Counted from the first letter of the stretch, positions 9,202 to 17,896 are shown. The stretch: DNA of 64,000 nucleotides from CADCWN01 sp046328475 (GCA_046328475.1 JAXLWN010000016.1:1-64000), one strand, 5' to 3'. Translations and numbers: made by a program. Notes: a model not told the origin generated them from the sequence alone.

Positions 9202-10680
9202 CTAGGGTTGTTTCGTCGCGGTCGGGGTTGGGAAGGGGGTTGGGACGATGACCGACGGCGACGGCGTGAGCGGGAACGGGGTCTGGATCGGCGCGGTGGT
9301 CGGCGTCGGGGCGGCAGGCGCACCGGGGGGCGGCGAGAACTGCTGCAACGCCGGGGTGGGGGTGGTCTTGATGTTGTCGGAGTCGACCTTCACACCCACC
9401 TTCACGCCATCGAGCCACTTCTGGAATGCGCCATCTTTGATCGAGGTCAAAACCTCTTCGGCAAGCGGGCGATTATCGTCCTTCTCGATCACCTTGATCA
9501 GGTGCCAGCCGAACTGGCTCTGGACTGGCTCGCTGACCTGATTGAGCGGCAGGGAGAAGGCGGCATCCTCGAACGGCTTGACCATGACGCCGCGCGGGAA
9601 CCAGCCGAGGTCGCCGCCGTTCTGGTTCGTCGCGGTGTCGGTGCTCTGCTGCAAGGCGACCTGCGCGAAGCTGCCGGGATCCTTGAGGATCTGCTGCCGC
9701 GCCTGCTCGGCACCTTCCTTGGTGGCGAGCAGGATGTGGACGGCGCGAACCTGCGGCTGCACATCCTTGATTTCGCCGGTCAGTTTGGCCGTTACCTTCT
9801 GGCGGGCGATCTGCGGGCGGGCGACCAACCGGAGGTAGTCGTCCCGGCTCATGTCGACCGCTTTCTTGATGTCGTCCAGATAGCTCTTATACCCCGCCGT
9901 GGCGGTCGCGATGGCCTGGTCGCGGCTGATGGTCGCGGTCGGCGAGACCGAGGGGGTGCCCTCGGGGGTGCCGGGCGTGCCGGGGGTCGCCGCCGGGGTG
10001 GTCGGGGTGGCGACCGGCGTGCCGGGCGTGCCATTAGCCCCGGGTGTGCCGGGAGTGCCGGCGCGCGGCGTCGCGTTCGCCTGGGCGGTGGCCGTGGCGT
10101 AGGCGGCGGAGGCGGTCTCGGTCGCCCAGGCGCGCACGGTCGGGTTGACCGTGGTGGTCGGGGTGGGGGTGTTCACCAGACCGGGGGCGAAGTTGTCGTT
10201 GATGTAGTTGTTGATGTCGTCGTTGGAGATGCTCAGGCCCAGATCGCCCATCTTCTGCTGGACGATGATGTCATCAACCATGCCCTGGAGGGTGTCGGAA
10301 TCGGGCGCGTCGGTCTTGACGGTCCGCAGTTGCTGCTGGAGTTGCTGGATGAGCGCGGCGTATTGCTGCGGATTCTGGGAGGAGAAGAACTGGTACTGCG
10401 CGATCTGGGTGCCGAGCGAGAAGCGCCGCAGCTTCCAGTAGTCGCCGCGCGTGATTTTCACGCCGTTGACCGTGGCGAGTACCTGGCGGGGTTGGATGCC
10501 GAATTCAAAGATCGCGCCACCGGCCAACAGGCCGACAACCAGGACCGCAACGCTGGCCATCGCGATGTAGAGAATTCGCCGCTGCTGCTCTTCCCGCTCG
10601 CGACGCGAGACCCGTCGCTGCGGCGCGAAGCGGTCAGCTGGCCGAGCGGGCCGAAACCGCCGCCTGATACGCTCGATCAC
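9202..10680 (-). CDS. membrane-anchored parvulin-type peptidyl-prolyl isomerase
   Basis: A SurA/PrsA-like foldase expected on the outer face of the membrane. GTG at 10680 is preferred because GGAGG lies 5 nt before it; a TTG four codons upstream is also possible. The product is 492 aa: a basic cytoplasmic tail of about 36 residues, one transmembrane helix (about 38-58), a SurA-N-like helical region, a TP/GTP-rich low-complexity linker, and a rotamase domain with AVHILLATKEGA, GGDLGWFPRG and FGWHLIKV. It ends in a Pro/Thr-rich tail of about 50 residues. It follows rpsR after a repeat-filled gap and ends at a strong terminator. The partner proteins are unknown. Confidence 0.88.
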   Translation of the reverse strand: MIERIRRRFRPARPADRFAPQRRVSRREREEQQRRILYIAMASVAVLVVGLLAGGAIFEFGIQPRQVLATVNGVKITRGDYWKLRRFSLGTQIAQYQFFSSQNPQQYAALIQQLQQQLRTVKTDAPDSDTLQGMVDDIIVQQKMGDLGLSISNDDINNYINDNFAPGLVNTPTPTTTVNPTVRAWATETASAAYATATAQANATPRAGTPGTPGANGTPGTPVATPTTPAATPGTPGTPEGTPSVSPTATISRDQAIATATAGYKSYLDDIKKAVDMSRDDYLRLVARPQIARQKVTAKLTGEIKDVQPQVRAVHILLATKEGAEQARQQILKDPGSFAQVALQQSTDTATNQNGGDLGWFPRGVMVKPFEDAAFSLPLNQVSEPVQSQFGWHLIKVIEKDDNRPLAEEVLTSIKDGAFQKWLDGVKVGVKVDSDNIKTTPTPALQQFSPPPGAPAAPTPTTAPIQTPFPLTPSPSVIVPTPFPTPTATKQP

Positions 10681-10690
10681 CCATGCCTCC

Positions 10691-10796
10691 AATGCGGAAT
10701 GCGGAATGGGGAATGCGGAATGGCGGTGGATCGAGGGGTGGTCGTTGCCTATCCCCGGATCCTATTCCGCACTCCGCATTCCCCATTCCGCATTCG
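10691..10796 (-). repeat. inverted pair of 7-nt arrays (GCGGAAT unit)
   Basis: GCGGAAT-type units at 10691-10723 face the complementary array at 10763-10796 across a 39-nt core. Read on the minus strand, the sense array follows the rpsR stop and the inverted array runs up to the GGAGG of the isomerase gene. Confidence 0.85.
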
Positions 10797-10798
10797 AT

Positions 10799-11218
10799 CT
10801 ACCGATTTGAGCCGCTGCTGACGAAGGGCAGCAGCGCCATGTGGCGCGCACGCTTGATCGCCAGGGAGAGGCGGCGTTGATTCTTGGCCGAGGCACCGGT
10901 CTTGCGGCGCGGCTCGATCTTCGCGCGGTCGGAGATCAAGCGGCGCAGCCGCTGGACGTCCTTGTAGTCGGGCTGGACGTTGTCGATGGCGAAGGGATCG
11001 ACCTTGCGGCGCTGGTAGAAGCGACCACCGCCGCCGCCACCGCCGCCACCGCCGCCGAAGCGGCGCGGGCGATCACCGCCGGGACCGCCGGGGCCGCCGG
11101 GGCCACGATCGCCATCGGGGCGGGGGGGACGCGGGCCGCGCGGGCGGTCACCGAACTGCGGGCGGTCCCCAAAGGCTGGTCGATCTCCGCCCGGTGGGCG
11201 GTTGCCCTGCTCTTCCAT
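10799..11218 (-). CDS. rpsR: 30S ribosomal protein bS18, extended
   Basis: The protein is 139 aa against the usual 75-90. The conserved core is the last 75 residues (IDNVQPDYKDVQRLRRLISD, KTGASAKNQRRLSLAIKRARHMALLPF). The first 60 residues form a Gly/Arg/Pro-rich tail with repeated GDRP motifs and a run of 11 glycines, which is unusual for S18 and looks disordered. ATG at 11218 has GGAGAG 8 nt upstream; an in-frame upstream extension lacks a ribosome-binding site. It is third in the conserved rpsF-ssb-rpsR order. Confidence 0.92.
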   Translation of the reverse strand: MEEQGNRPPGGDRPAFGDRPQFGDRPRGPRPPRPDGDRGPGGPGGPGGDRPRRFGGGGGGGGGGGRFYQRRKVDPFAIDNVQPDYKDVQRLRRLISDRAKIEPRRKTGASAKNQRRLSLAIKRARHMALLPFVSSGSNR

Positions 11219-11352
11219 CGGTCTGCTCTCTCCTCGTATTGCGGGGATAGGGGAGGGCGGGAGGCGCAGGACGCACAAATCACTCGCCCGATTGGCGGCG
11301 ATAATGCGCGCCTTGTTCAGCCTGCTCCCGTTCCCCTATCCCCTCGTCTTCG

Positions 11353-11871
11353 TTAGAACGGTACGTCGTCCAGATCGCTGTCATCGAAATCGTCCTGCTG
11401 TCGGGCAGGACGGCCACCGCCGCGATTGCCACCGGCGGGAGCGCGATCCTGGCGCGGTGCGCTCTCCCCGTAGCCGCCACGGCCGCGATCTTCGCCGCCC
11501 TCGCGGACCATGCCCTGACCGCCGCCCTGGCCTTCGTCGCGAGCGCCGAGCAGGATCATCTCGTTGCCGACGATCTCGACGGAGGTCTGCTCGACCCCAT
11601 CCTTGTTCGTGTACTTGCGCGACTGCAGGCGACCCTCGATGTAGACGGTGCGCCCCTTGCGCAGGAACTCGTTCGCCGTCTCGGCGAGCTTGTCCCAGAG
11701 CACGACGCGGAACCACTCGGTCTCATCGATGGTGTTGCCATCCTGCCCACGCCGGGGGCGATTGACGGCGACGGTGAAGTTGGTGACCGCCGAGCCCGAG
11801 GGGGTGTAGCGCATCTCCGGATCCCGCCCGAGGTTACCGATGATCTGCACTTTGTTCAGACCGCGAACCAT
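11353..11871 (-). CDS. ssb: single-stranded DNA-binding protein
   Basis: A 172-aa SSB. The OB fold covers residues 1-110 (VQIIGNLGRDPEMRYTPSG, WFRVVLWDKLAE, YIEGRLQSRKYTNKDG). A Gly/Arg/Gln-rich linker and the acidic tip DDSDLDDVPF follow; the tip is the docking site for replication and repair proteins. It lies between rpsF and rpsR, as in most bacteria, and is probably co-transcribed with them. ATG follows AAAGGAGACGG. Confidence 0.96.
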   Translation of the reverse strand: MVRGLNKVQIIGNLGRDPEMRYTPSGSAVTNFTVAVNRPRRGQDGNTIDETEWFRVVLWDKLAETANEFLRKGRTVYIEGRLQSRKYTNKDGVEQTSVEIVGNEMILLGARDEGQGGGQGMVREGGEDRGRGGYGESAPRQDRAPAGGNRGGGRPARQQDDFDDSDLDDVPF

Positions 11872-12017
11872 GACCGTCTCCTTTCAGAATCTTCCACAGC
11901 GTTCCGGAACAACCCAACATTACGTATCGGAAGATACCACATCTTGGCGACGATGGCTGCGAACGTTCGCGGGAATCCCTTGGCGGCGGACGCCCCTCGC
12001 GCTGCGTGACCTCGCCC

Positions 12018-12374
12018 TTACGAGGCGGCCCTTTCCTTCTTCTCTTCGGCCGGCTTCTGCTTCTTCTCATCGACTTTCACGATGAGATAACGCACGACCC
12101 GGTCGTTCAGGTTCATCGCCCGCTCGATTTCGACGAGTTGGCGCGTGTTGTCCAGCCCGAAGTAGGCGAGGACGTAGAAGCCGTCGCGCAGATCCTGGCC
12201 GTTGTGGCGAATGGTGTAGGCCAGCCGCCGCCGACCCCAGGGGGCATCGCGGATAATCTGGCTGAATTCACCGCCGAGATTGGTGACGTAGCGACCGACC
12301 TGTTCGATGGCCGCCGCCAGGTCTTCGTCGGACAACTGGGGATGCAGGATGTACATCATCTCGTACTGACGCAA
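12018..12374 (-). CDS. rpsF: 30S ribosomal protein bS6
   Basis: A 118-aa small-subunit protein that pairs with S18 in the platform. It begins LRQYEMMYILHPQLSDEDL, the usual S6 N-terminus. I chose TTG at 12374 because GAGGAGG lies 6 nt upstream and the family starts at this residue; the ATG eleven codons earlier has no Shine-Dalgarno sequence and encodes that same GAGGAGG as protein. The C-terminus is Lys/Glu-rich. First gene of the rpsF-ssb-rpsR operon. Confidence 0.93.
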   Translation of the reverse strand: MRQYEMMYILHPQLSDEDLAAAIEQVGRYVTNLGGEFSQIIRDAPWGRRRLAYTIRHNGQDLRDGFYVLAYFGLDNTRQLVEIERAMNLNDRVVRYLIVKVDEKKQKPAEEKKERAAS

Positions 12375-12516
12375 CCGGACCCTCCTCTCCACGGGTTTGC
12401 CCGACACGACAACAGCGGCGTTGCGCCCCGCCGCCCGGTGCCGGACAGAAAGGAAACAAACAGGTGTACCATCCCATGTGGCACACCAAACAGCGCGAAC
12501 AGACGCGCCAACGGGT

Positions 12517-12546
12517 AGTGTAGCAGATGAGGGCGGGAGGCGGCAA
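12517..12546 (-). promoter_or_regulatory. candidate promoter of the rpsF operon
   Basis: On the minus strand TTGCCG (12546-12541) and TACACT (12522-12517, preceded by TGC) are 18 nt apart, about 140 nt before the rpsF start. Position and match are reasonable for a sigma-70 promoter. Confidence 0.45.
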
Positions 12547-12588
12547 ACGTGGAGGCGTGGGGATGTGAGGGTGTGGGGGTGTGGGGAT

Positions 12589-12616
12589 GAACAGGGGAGC
12601 AGGAGAGCAGGAGAAG
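12589..12616 (+). repeat. tandem repeat of GGGAGCAG-like units
   Basis: Three imperfect copies related to the array at 127-159, in the gap between the divergent rpsF operon and the TipAS-domain gene. Confidence 0.5.
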
Positions 12617-12744
12617 GGGGGATGGGAGGATGGAGAGAGGTGCTTGACTCTGACGTTAGGTCATGGTTTAGAGTCGTGCCTGGCGTTGGTTGGGCGGTGG
12701 GTGCGGCCCTTTGGCACGCCGCAAGTGAGAAAGGAAGTGGGGAA

Positions 12745-13149
12745 ATGGCAACGGATCGGCCCTATGTTGATGAGGAGATGGCGGGGTTGCAGCGGGAAGC
12801 CGAGGAGCGCTGGGGCAACACCGAGGCCTGGCGGCAGAGCCAGGAGCGGACGAAGCACTGGACGAAGGCGGACTACGACCGGATCAAGCGGGAGGGTCGG
12901 GAGTTCGTGAAGGTGCTGGCGGCGGCGATGGACCGCGATCCGGGCAGCGCGGAGGTGCAGGCGCTGGTGGCGCAGCATCGCGCGGGGATCAATGTGTTCT
13001 ACGACTGCACGGATGAGATCTACGCCGGGTTGGCCGAGATGTATGTCGCGGACCCGCGCTTCGCGAAGTATTACGACCAGGAGCGGCCGGGGCTGGCGGC
13101 GTTCCTGCGCGAGGCGATGCTGATCTCGCTGGGGAAGCAGGGGGCGTAG
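12745..13149 (+). CDS. TipAS antibiotic-recognition domain protein
   Basis: A 134-aa protein matching the stand-alone TipAS domain, the ligand-sensing half of MerR-type TipA regulators, which binds thiopeptides and other cyclic peptides. Typical features are EERWGNTEAWRQSQERTKHW near the N-terminus, then an all-alpha globin-like region (AEVQALVAQHRAGINVFYDC) and a C-terminal YVADPRFAKYYDQERPGLA block. There is no DNA-binding domain, so it may titrate a ligand or act with a separate regulator. ATG at 12745 follows AAGGAAGTGGGG. Upstream codons are repeat-derived. Confidence 0.85.
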   Translation: MATDRPYVDEEMAGLQREAEERWGNTEAWRQSQERTKHWTKADYDRIKREGREFVKVLAAAMDRDPGSAEVQALVAQHRAGINVFYDCTDEIYAGLAEMYVADPRFAKYYDQERPGLAAFLREAMLISLGKQGA

Positions 13150-13157
13150 ACGAGATT

Positions 13158-13342
13158 AACCACAGAGAACACAGAGGGCACAGAGAGGGACGATCTAACC
13201 GCCAAGACGCCAAGGACGCCAAGACGAAGACCAAAGGGCGATGGGCGGGGGGAGAACGTTCTCCCCGCGCCCTTCTTTTGTGGCCTCTATCTCTTGCGGT
13301 TAGATCGTCCCTCTCTTGGCGTCCTTGGCGTCTTGGCGGTAC
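13158..13342. repeat. CACAGAG array and paired 'AGACGCCAAGG' modules
   Basis: An ACACAGAGGGCACAGAG array (13161-13188) is followed by two modules, GAGAGGGACGATCTAACCGC (13182-13201) and a CCAAGACGCCAAGGACG-type array (to 13222). Both recur in reverse complement at 13296-13315 and 13316-13340. The two modules keep the same order, so each was inverted separately. The terminator lies between them. Confidence 0.7.
13243..13279 (+). terminator. hairpin terminator between convergent genes
   Basis: The perfect palindrome GGGGAGAACGTTCTCCCC (13249-13266) is extended by a GGGCG/CGCCC pairing and followed by TTCTTTTG on the plus strand. It ends the TipAS-domain transcript and faces the convergent ridA gene. 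Confidence 0.75.
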
Positions 13343-13356
13343 ATTCCGTATTGGAG

Positions 13357-13740
13357 CTAGTCGCAGAGGGCGACGCACTCGACTTCGACCAGGGCACCGG
13401 CGGGGAGGCGGGCGACCTGGACGGTGCTGCGGGCGGGGGGTTGGTTGGTGAAGTAGCTGCCGTAGACCTTGTTGAAGTCGGCGAAGTGGTCGAGGTTGGC
13501 GAGGAAGCAGGTGGTCTTGAGGACGCGCTCGAAGCTGGTGCCGGAGGCTTCGAGGATGGCCTTGAGGTTCTGCATGACGCGCTCGGACTGGGCGGTGATA
13601 TCGCCTTCGACAATCTTGCCGGTGGCCGGGTCGAGCGGGATCTGCCCGGCGGTGAAGAGGAAGCCGTTGGCCTTGATCGCCTGGGAGTAGGGGCCGATCG
13701 CCGCCGGGGCGGAACTGGTCGCGATCACATCTTTGCTCAT
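13357..13740 (-). CDS. ridA: RidA family enamine/imine deaminase
   Basis: A 127-aa YjgF/YER057c/UK114 protein that hydrolyses reactive 2-aminoacrylate-type intermediates made by PLP enzymes. The family marks are APAAIGPYSQAIK at the start, FTAGQIPLDPATGKI, and the end FNKVYGSYF...RSTVQVARLPAGALVEVE, including the Arg that binds the substrate carboxylate. ATG at 13740 follows AGGAGGG. It forms a trimer in the cytoplasm in known members. Confidence 0.95.
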   Translation of the reverse strand: MSKDVIATSSAPAAIGPYSQAIKANGFLFTAGQIPLDPATGKIVEGDITAQSERVMQNLKAILEASGTSFERVLKTTCFLANLDHFADFNKVYGSYFTNQPPARSTVQVARLPAGALVEVECVALCD

Positions 13741-13822
13741 CGCCCGAAGACCCTCCTGGGGCGCATTGCTGCGCCGCGCTACCCACAATTCCGGCGTCGA
13801 TATGCCGGGCGGGCATGGTAGC

Positions 13823-13925
13823 GTACGAAGTACGAAGTGTGAAGTACGAAGTACGAATTGAGGCTGTGCTGTGAGGAGGCCTGGACCTTCCTTCGTACTT
13901 CGTCGTTCGTACTTCGTACTTCACA
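13823..13925 (-). repeat. inverted pair of 7-nt arrays (AGTACGA unit)
   Basis: GTACGAA units at 13823-13857 face TTCGTAC units at 13890-13925. On the minus strand the sense array starts at the cyclophilin stop codon (TCA at 13921-13923 on the plus strand). Confidence 0.85.
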
Positions 13926-14451
13926 ACAAGGCGATGCGCTGGGCGCGGGTGATGGGGATGGGTGGGGTAAGGGTTTGGCCGGTGGCAGGTTGTTGCTGGA
14001 TGGTGCGGACGACATCCATGCCGGCGAGGACCTGGCCGAAGGCGGCGAAGCCCTGGCCGTCGGGGTTGCGCTGGCCGCCGAAGTCGAGTTCGGGTTGGTC
14101 GCCGATGCAGATGAAGATATCGGAGACGGCGCTGTCGGGGGCGAAGCGGGCCATCGAGATGGTGCCGTCGCGATGGGCGAGGCCGGTGACGGTGGTGCGC
14201 TCCAGGGGGATGGGCGGGTTGCACTCGTCGCGACGGTCGGGATTGACGCCACCCTGGATGACTTCGATGCGGATGGCGTTGTCGGGCTGGTTATCGGGGG
14301 TGACGGTGCGGTGGAAGCGCCCGCCGTTGTAGAAGCCTTCGTCCACGTAGTGGAGGAAGTTGGCGGCGGTGATCGGGGCGCGCTCGTGGTCAACGGCGAC
14401 TTCGATGTTGCCGTGCGGGGTTTCGAGCAGGACGCGGATGGGGGTGGTCAT
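13921..14451 (-). CDS. cyclophilin-type peptidyl-prolyl isomerase
   Basis: A 176-aa cytoplasmic cyclophilin (no signal peptide). It starts TTPIRVLLETPHGNIEVAV and carries the active-site region NFLHYVDEGFYNGGRFHRTV and GTISMARFAPDSAVSDIFI. The FxxFxQ segment is changed to ISMARFAPDSAVSDIFICIG, as in small bacterial forms. ATG at 14451 follows GGAGG by 4 nt. The stop codon is the first base set of a 7-nt repeat array. Confidence 0.92.
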   Translation of the reverse strand: MTTPIRVLLETPHGNIEVAVDHERAPITAANFLHYVDEGFYNGGRFHRTVTPDNQPDNAIRIEVIQGGVNPDRRDECNPPIPLERTTVTGLAHRDGTISMARFAPDSAVSDIFICIGDQPELDFGGQRNPDGQGFAAFGQVLAGMDVVRTIQQQPATGQTLTPPIPITRAQRIALL

Positions 14452-14467
14452 GGGGCCTCCGGTTGTC

Positions 14468-14534
14468 AGTGCATCAGTGTGTCGGTGCGTCGGTGCGTCC
14501 GTATTCTGACACACGGACACACGGACACACGGAC
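14468..14534 (-). repeat. inverted short tandem arrays (GTGCGTCG / CACGGACA units)
   Basis: Imperfect GTGCGTCGGTGCGTCC units face ACACGGACACACGGAC units across about 5 nt, a potential long hairpin between the GNAT and cyclophilin genes. Confidence 0.75.
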
Positions 14535-14546
14535 TCGCAATCCCGA

Positions 14547-15143
14547 TCAGGAGCGGGGGGTGTCGGGGGCGAAGATTTCGGCGAGGACGGGGCTGGTGAA
14601 TTCGCTGGCGAGGGCGTCCATGTAGATGGTGTCCCAGCGGCGTCCACCCATCAGTTGCGTTTCGCGACGGCGACCGAAGACCTTGAAGCCGGCCTTCTCG
14701 TAGGCGCGCTGGCCGGCGAGATTGTATTCGTGGACGCGGAGGAAGAGGCTGTGGAGGCCGAGGGCGGTGAAGGCGAAATCGAGCATCAGGCTGGTGACTT
14801 CGGTGCCGTACCCCTTGCCGCGCGCGTCGGCTTCGCCGATCAGGATGCCGAACTCGGCGGTGCGGTTGCGCCAGTCGACATCCATCAGGCTGGTGTTGCC
14901 GAGCGGGGTCCAGGTGGCGCGCTCGTAGATGGTGAAGGAGTAAGTGGAGGATGACTTCGACGCGCCGTCGTACCAGGCCTGCTCCTGCTCCAGGGTCATC
15001 GGCCGGGGGGGCTGGCCGAGGGTGCGCAGCATCGAGAAGTCGTTGAGCCAGCGCAGGTAGGTGGGGACGAGGTCCTGGCGAATGGGGCCGAGGGCCACGA
15101 GATCGCCGGTGATATTGACGACGGGGGAGTCGGTGGTGCGCAT
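14547..15143 (-). CDS. GNAT family N-acetyltransferase (RimJ/RimL-like)
   Basis: A 198-aa acetyl-CoA-dependent acyltransferase. The GNAT core spans about residues 15-170. The acetyl-CoA loop is in IGEADARGKGYGTEVTSLMLDFAF and the C-terminal strand in LHSLFLRVHEYNLAGQRAYEKAGF, as in RimJ/RimL and spermidine-type enzymes. The acceptor is unknown. ATG at 15143 has GGAGG close upstream. It precedes the cyclophilin gene on the same strand, separated by a repeat pair. Confidence 0.9.
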   Translation of the reverse strand: MRTTDSPVVNITGDLVALGPIRQDLVPTYLRWLNDFSMLRTLGQPPRPMTLEQEQAWYDGASKSSSTYSFTIYERATWTPLGNTSLMDVDWRNRTAEFGILIGEADARGKGYGTEVTSLMLDFAFTALGLHSLFLRVHEYNLAGQRAYEKAGFKVFGRRRETQLMGGRRWDTIYMDALASEFTSPVLAEIFAPDTPRS

Positions 15144-15229
15144 AGTCCTCCGTGTGGGGTGGGGGGAGGTCCCCCTCCATCCCCCCAATCCTGGGGGGAC
15201 TTTAACCGGGTAGCACTTGGATAAATACC

Positions 15230-15583
15230 TTAGTAGAGCAGTTCGGGGTCGAATTTTTCGCGCCAGAGTGCTTCCAGGGTGGCGAGATCGGCGGCGATGT
15301 CGGCCGGAGTCATCGTGGGGGTGACTTCAAGCTGTTCGAGGACTTCCAGCGAGAAGGCGTCGAGGCCGTAGGCGCGGATGTCTTTGCTCAGGCGCTGGTC
15401 GAGCACCCCGGCGCTCTGCGTCGATTGCGCGAACTGGATTTTGTGGCGAATGCTCGCCAGGTTGGTCGCCGAGCCGAGCAGCGCCTTGTTGGTGCGCGTG
15501 TTGACCAGGCGGTAGACCCCGGCCTCGGGCGGCATCTGGTCGTATTGTGCCCGCAACTCCTTGCGGCGCGATTGTTCGTCCAT
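15230..15583 (-). CDS. GIY-YIG nuclease family protein
   Basis: A 117-aa protein with PPEAGVYRLVNTRTNKALLGS at the start of the fold, where GVY and LLG stand in for the GIY and YIG strands. RLSKDIRAYGLDAFSLEVLEQLE and a C-terminal Glu (ALWREKF) follow. It belongs to the small stand-alone GIY-YIG group of unknown substrate. ATG at 15583 follows AAGGAA. Divergent from the prolyl oligopeptidase gene. Confidence 0.8.
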   Translation of the reverse strand: MDEQSRRKELRAQYDQMPPEAGVYRLVNTRTNKALLGSATNLASIRHKIQFAQSTQSAGVLDQRLSKDIRAYGLDAFSLEVLEQLEVTPTMTPADIAADLATLEALWREKFDPELLY

Positions 15584-15695
15584 CGCGCGGTTCCTTTCCG
15601 CTGGTACCATGCGGCGGCGTTGGCGACGGCGGCATGGGTTCCCTTGATGTTCCGGCACGACTCCTGCGGGGAGATCGCAGCCGCTGGCGGTAGTC

Positions 15696-15701
15696 TACAA
15701 T
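15696..15701 (+). promoter_or_regulatory. -10 element for the prolyl oligopeptidase gene
   Basis: TACAAT lies about 50 nt before the preferred start and overlaps a more upstream ATG, which argues against that ATG. No clear -35 is seen. The same hexamer occurs before the endonuclease III (36591) and Crp/Fnr (40720) genes. Confidence 0.35.
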
Positions 15702-15747
15702 GCGCGGAATGATCGCGGGGTGGCTGCGGGGTAGTCGTTCGTGGGGG

Positions 15748-17820
15748 ATGGCGATGAGCAGGAGTGTGCCGCAGACGCGCGTCGCGCCGGTGAGCGAGAC
15801 GCTGCACGGCGAGACGTTTGAGGATCCGTACCGCTGGCTGGAAGAGGAGAGCGCGGAGCTGCGCGCCTGGACCGAGGAGCAGAACGCCTACAGCGCGGCG
15901 ACGCTGGGCGCGCAGCCGGGGCGCGAGGGGCTGCGCGGGCGACTGGCGAAGTTGCTGGCGGCCGGGTATGTGATGTCGCCGAAGGTGAAGCAGGGCCGAC
16001 TCTTCTTCGTGAAGCGGGAGGGTGGGCAGAATCAGCCCTGCCTCTACGTGCGCGAGGGGGAGGGGGCGCGGCTGGTGCTCGACCCGAATCTGCTCAGCGC
16101 GAAGGGGACGATCGCGCTCGACTGGTGGTACCCGTCGCCGGATGGCACGCTGGTGGCGTATGGGCTGTCGTCGGATGGCGACGAGCGGAGCACGCTGCAC
16201 ATTCGCGACGTGGCAACGGGCGAGGATTTGCCCGAGCGCATCCCCGACTCGCGTTTCTCGTCGGTGGCGTGGCTGCCGGATGGGAGCGGCTTCTACTACA
16301 CGCGGCTGCCCGCCAGGGGCAGCGTGCCGCCGGGCGACGAGAACTACAACTCGCGCGTGCGCTTTCATCAACTCGGCCAGTTCGGCGCGAATCCGGAAGA
16401 GGATCCGATCATCTACGGCGAGGGGCGCGCGGCGGAGGAGTCGAAGGCGGTCAAGCTCTCGCCGAACGGGCGCTGGCTGCTGGTGAGCGGGGCGATCGGC
16501 TGGGCGAAGAATGACCTCTATTTGCTCGACCGTTGGGCCGAGGAGGCGACCTTTGTGCCGCTGATCGAAGGACGCACGGCGCTCTACACCGGGCAAGTGC
16601 GCGACGACCGGGTCTACGTGACGACAAACGAGGATGCGCCGAATTTCCGCGTCTTCCGAGTGAGCCTGGATGCACCAGCGCGCGAACACTGGGTGGAGGT
16701 GGTGTCGGAGGGGGACGCGCCCTTGCAAAGTTGCCAGGCGATCGGCGACCAGCTGGTGCTGACCTATCTGCGCGACGCCACCGCCGAAGTGCGCATTGTC
16801 ACCGATAGCGGCGCGGGTGAGGCGACCGGTGGACTGGTTGCGCAGTTGCCGGGGCTGGGGTCGGTCTCGGAGGTGGATGGCGAGGAAGGGAGCGCCTACT
16901 TCACCTATACCTCGTTCTTCGACCCGCCAGGCATGTGGCACTGCGACCTCGCGACTGGGGCGGTGACGCCGGTCGAACTCCCGACGAGCGCGCCCGATAC
17001 TGCGGCGTTCATCACCGAGCAGGTCTGGTATACCTCGTACGACGGGACGCGGGTGCCGATGTTTTTGCTGCGGCGGCGCGATTTGCCGCGCGACGGGGTG
17101 CGCCCGACGGTGCTGACGGGGTATGGCGGCTTCAACATCGCGCTGACGCCGGGGTACCAGGCACCGTTCCTCGACTGGATCGCGCGCGGCGGGATCGTGG
17201 CGCAGCCGAGTCTGCGCGGCGGCAGCGAGTATGGCGAGGCGTGGCACCGGGCGGGGATGCTCGGCAACAAGCAGCGCGTCTTCGAGGATTTCATCGCGGC
17301 GGGCGAGGCGCTGATCGCCGAGGGTTGGACCAGTTCGGACCACCTCGGCATCCGGGGCGGCAGCAACGGGGGATTGCTGGTCGGCGCGGCGATGACGCAG
17401 CGACCGGAGTTGTGGAAGGCGGTCGTCTGCCTGGTGCCGCTGCTTGACATGCTGCGCTACCAGCATTTCCTGATCGCACGGCTCTGGATCCCGGAGTACG
17501 GGTCGTCGGAGGACTTCGAGCAGTTCGGCTGGCTGCGCGCCTACTCTCCGTATCACAACGTTGTGGCGGGGACCCACTACCCGGCCACGCTGCTGACGGC
17601 GGCGGAGTCGGATAGCCGGGTCCATCCGCTCCACGCGCGCAAGATGGCGGCACTGCTCCAGGCTTCGACTGCCTCCGACCCCGCCGAATACCCCATTCTG
17701 GTGCGTCTGGAAACGGAGGCGGGGCACGGCGCGGGCAAGCCGCAGAGCAAGGTGCTGGATGAGCAAGTGGATGTCTGGGGGTTCCTGGGGTGGCAGCTTG
17801 GAATGAAGAATGACGAATGA
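15748..17820 (+). CDS. prolyl oligopeptidase family serine peptidase
   Basis: A peptidase of family S9A, about 690 aa, cytoplasmic. It cleaves short peptides after proline. The N-terminus has the family block HGETFEDPYRWLEEES, then a seven-bladed beta-propeller, then the alpha/beta hydrolase domain from about residue 420. The catalytic residues are Ser in GIRGGSNGGLL, Asp in TAAESDSRVHPLHA and His in EAGHGAG. ATG at 15748 or 15754 is preferred because an upstream ATG (15700) overlaps the -10 element. The last residues (GMKNDE) and the stop codon are encoded by a GAATGAA-type repeat array. Confidence 0.93.
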   Translation: MAMSRSVPQTRVAPVSETLHGETFEDPYRWLEEESAELRAWTEEQNAYSAATLGAQPGREGLRGRLAKLLAAGYVMSPKVKQGRLFFVKREGGQNQPCLYVREGEGARLVLDPNLLSAKGTIALDWWYPSPDGTLVAYGLSSDGDERSTLHIRDVATGEDLPERIPDSRFSSVAWLPDGSGFYYTRLPARGSVPPGDENYNSRVRFHQLGQFGANPEEDPIIYGEGRAAEESKAVKLSPNGRWLLVSGAIGWAKNDLYLLDRWAEEATFVPLIEGRTALYTGQVRDDRVYVTTNEDAPNFRVFRVSLDAPAREHWVEVVSEGDAPLQSCQAIGDQLVLTYLRDATAEVRIVTDSGAGEATGGLVAQLPGLGSVSEVDGEEGSAYFTYTSFFDPPGMWHCDLATGAVTPVELPTSAPDTAAFITEQVWYTSYDGTRVPMFLLRRRDLPRDGVRPTVLTGYGGFNIALTPGYQAPFLDWIARGGIVAQPSLRGGSEYGEAWHRAGMLGNKQRVFEDFIAAGEALIAEGWTSSDHLGIRGGSNGGLLVGAAMTQRPELWKAVVCLVPLLDMLRYQHFLIARLWIPEYGSSEDFEQFGWLRAYSPYHNVVAGTHYPATLLTAAESDSRVHPLHARKMAALLQASTASDPAEYPILVRLETEAGHGAGKPQSKVLDEQVDVWGFLGWQLGMKNDE

Positions 17821-17838
17821 AGAATGGAGAATGACGAG
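17801..17838 (+). repeat. 7-nt array (GAATGAA/GAATGAC) inside the end of the peptidase gene
   Basis: Five imperfect units. The first three are translated as the peptidase C-terminus and supply its TGA stop (17818-17820). Confidence 0.85.
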
Positions 17839-17896
17839 GGGAGGTGGCCGTGTGGTGCCAACTACCCGGTCACCCGACTACCCGACTGAGGTGTAG

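Noticed and set aside
15700..15747. Upstream ATG for the prolyl oligopeptidase
   Set aside because: It overlaps a TACAAT -10 element and the extra residues are not family-like.
15388..17766. Minus-strand frame opposite the prolyl oligopeptidase
   Set aside because: No domain and it covers the catalytic domain of a well-supported gene.
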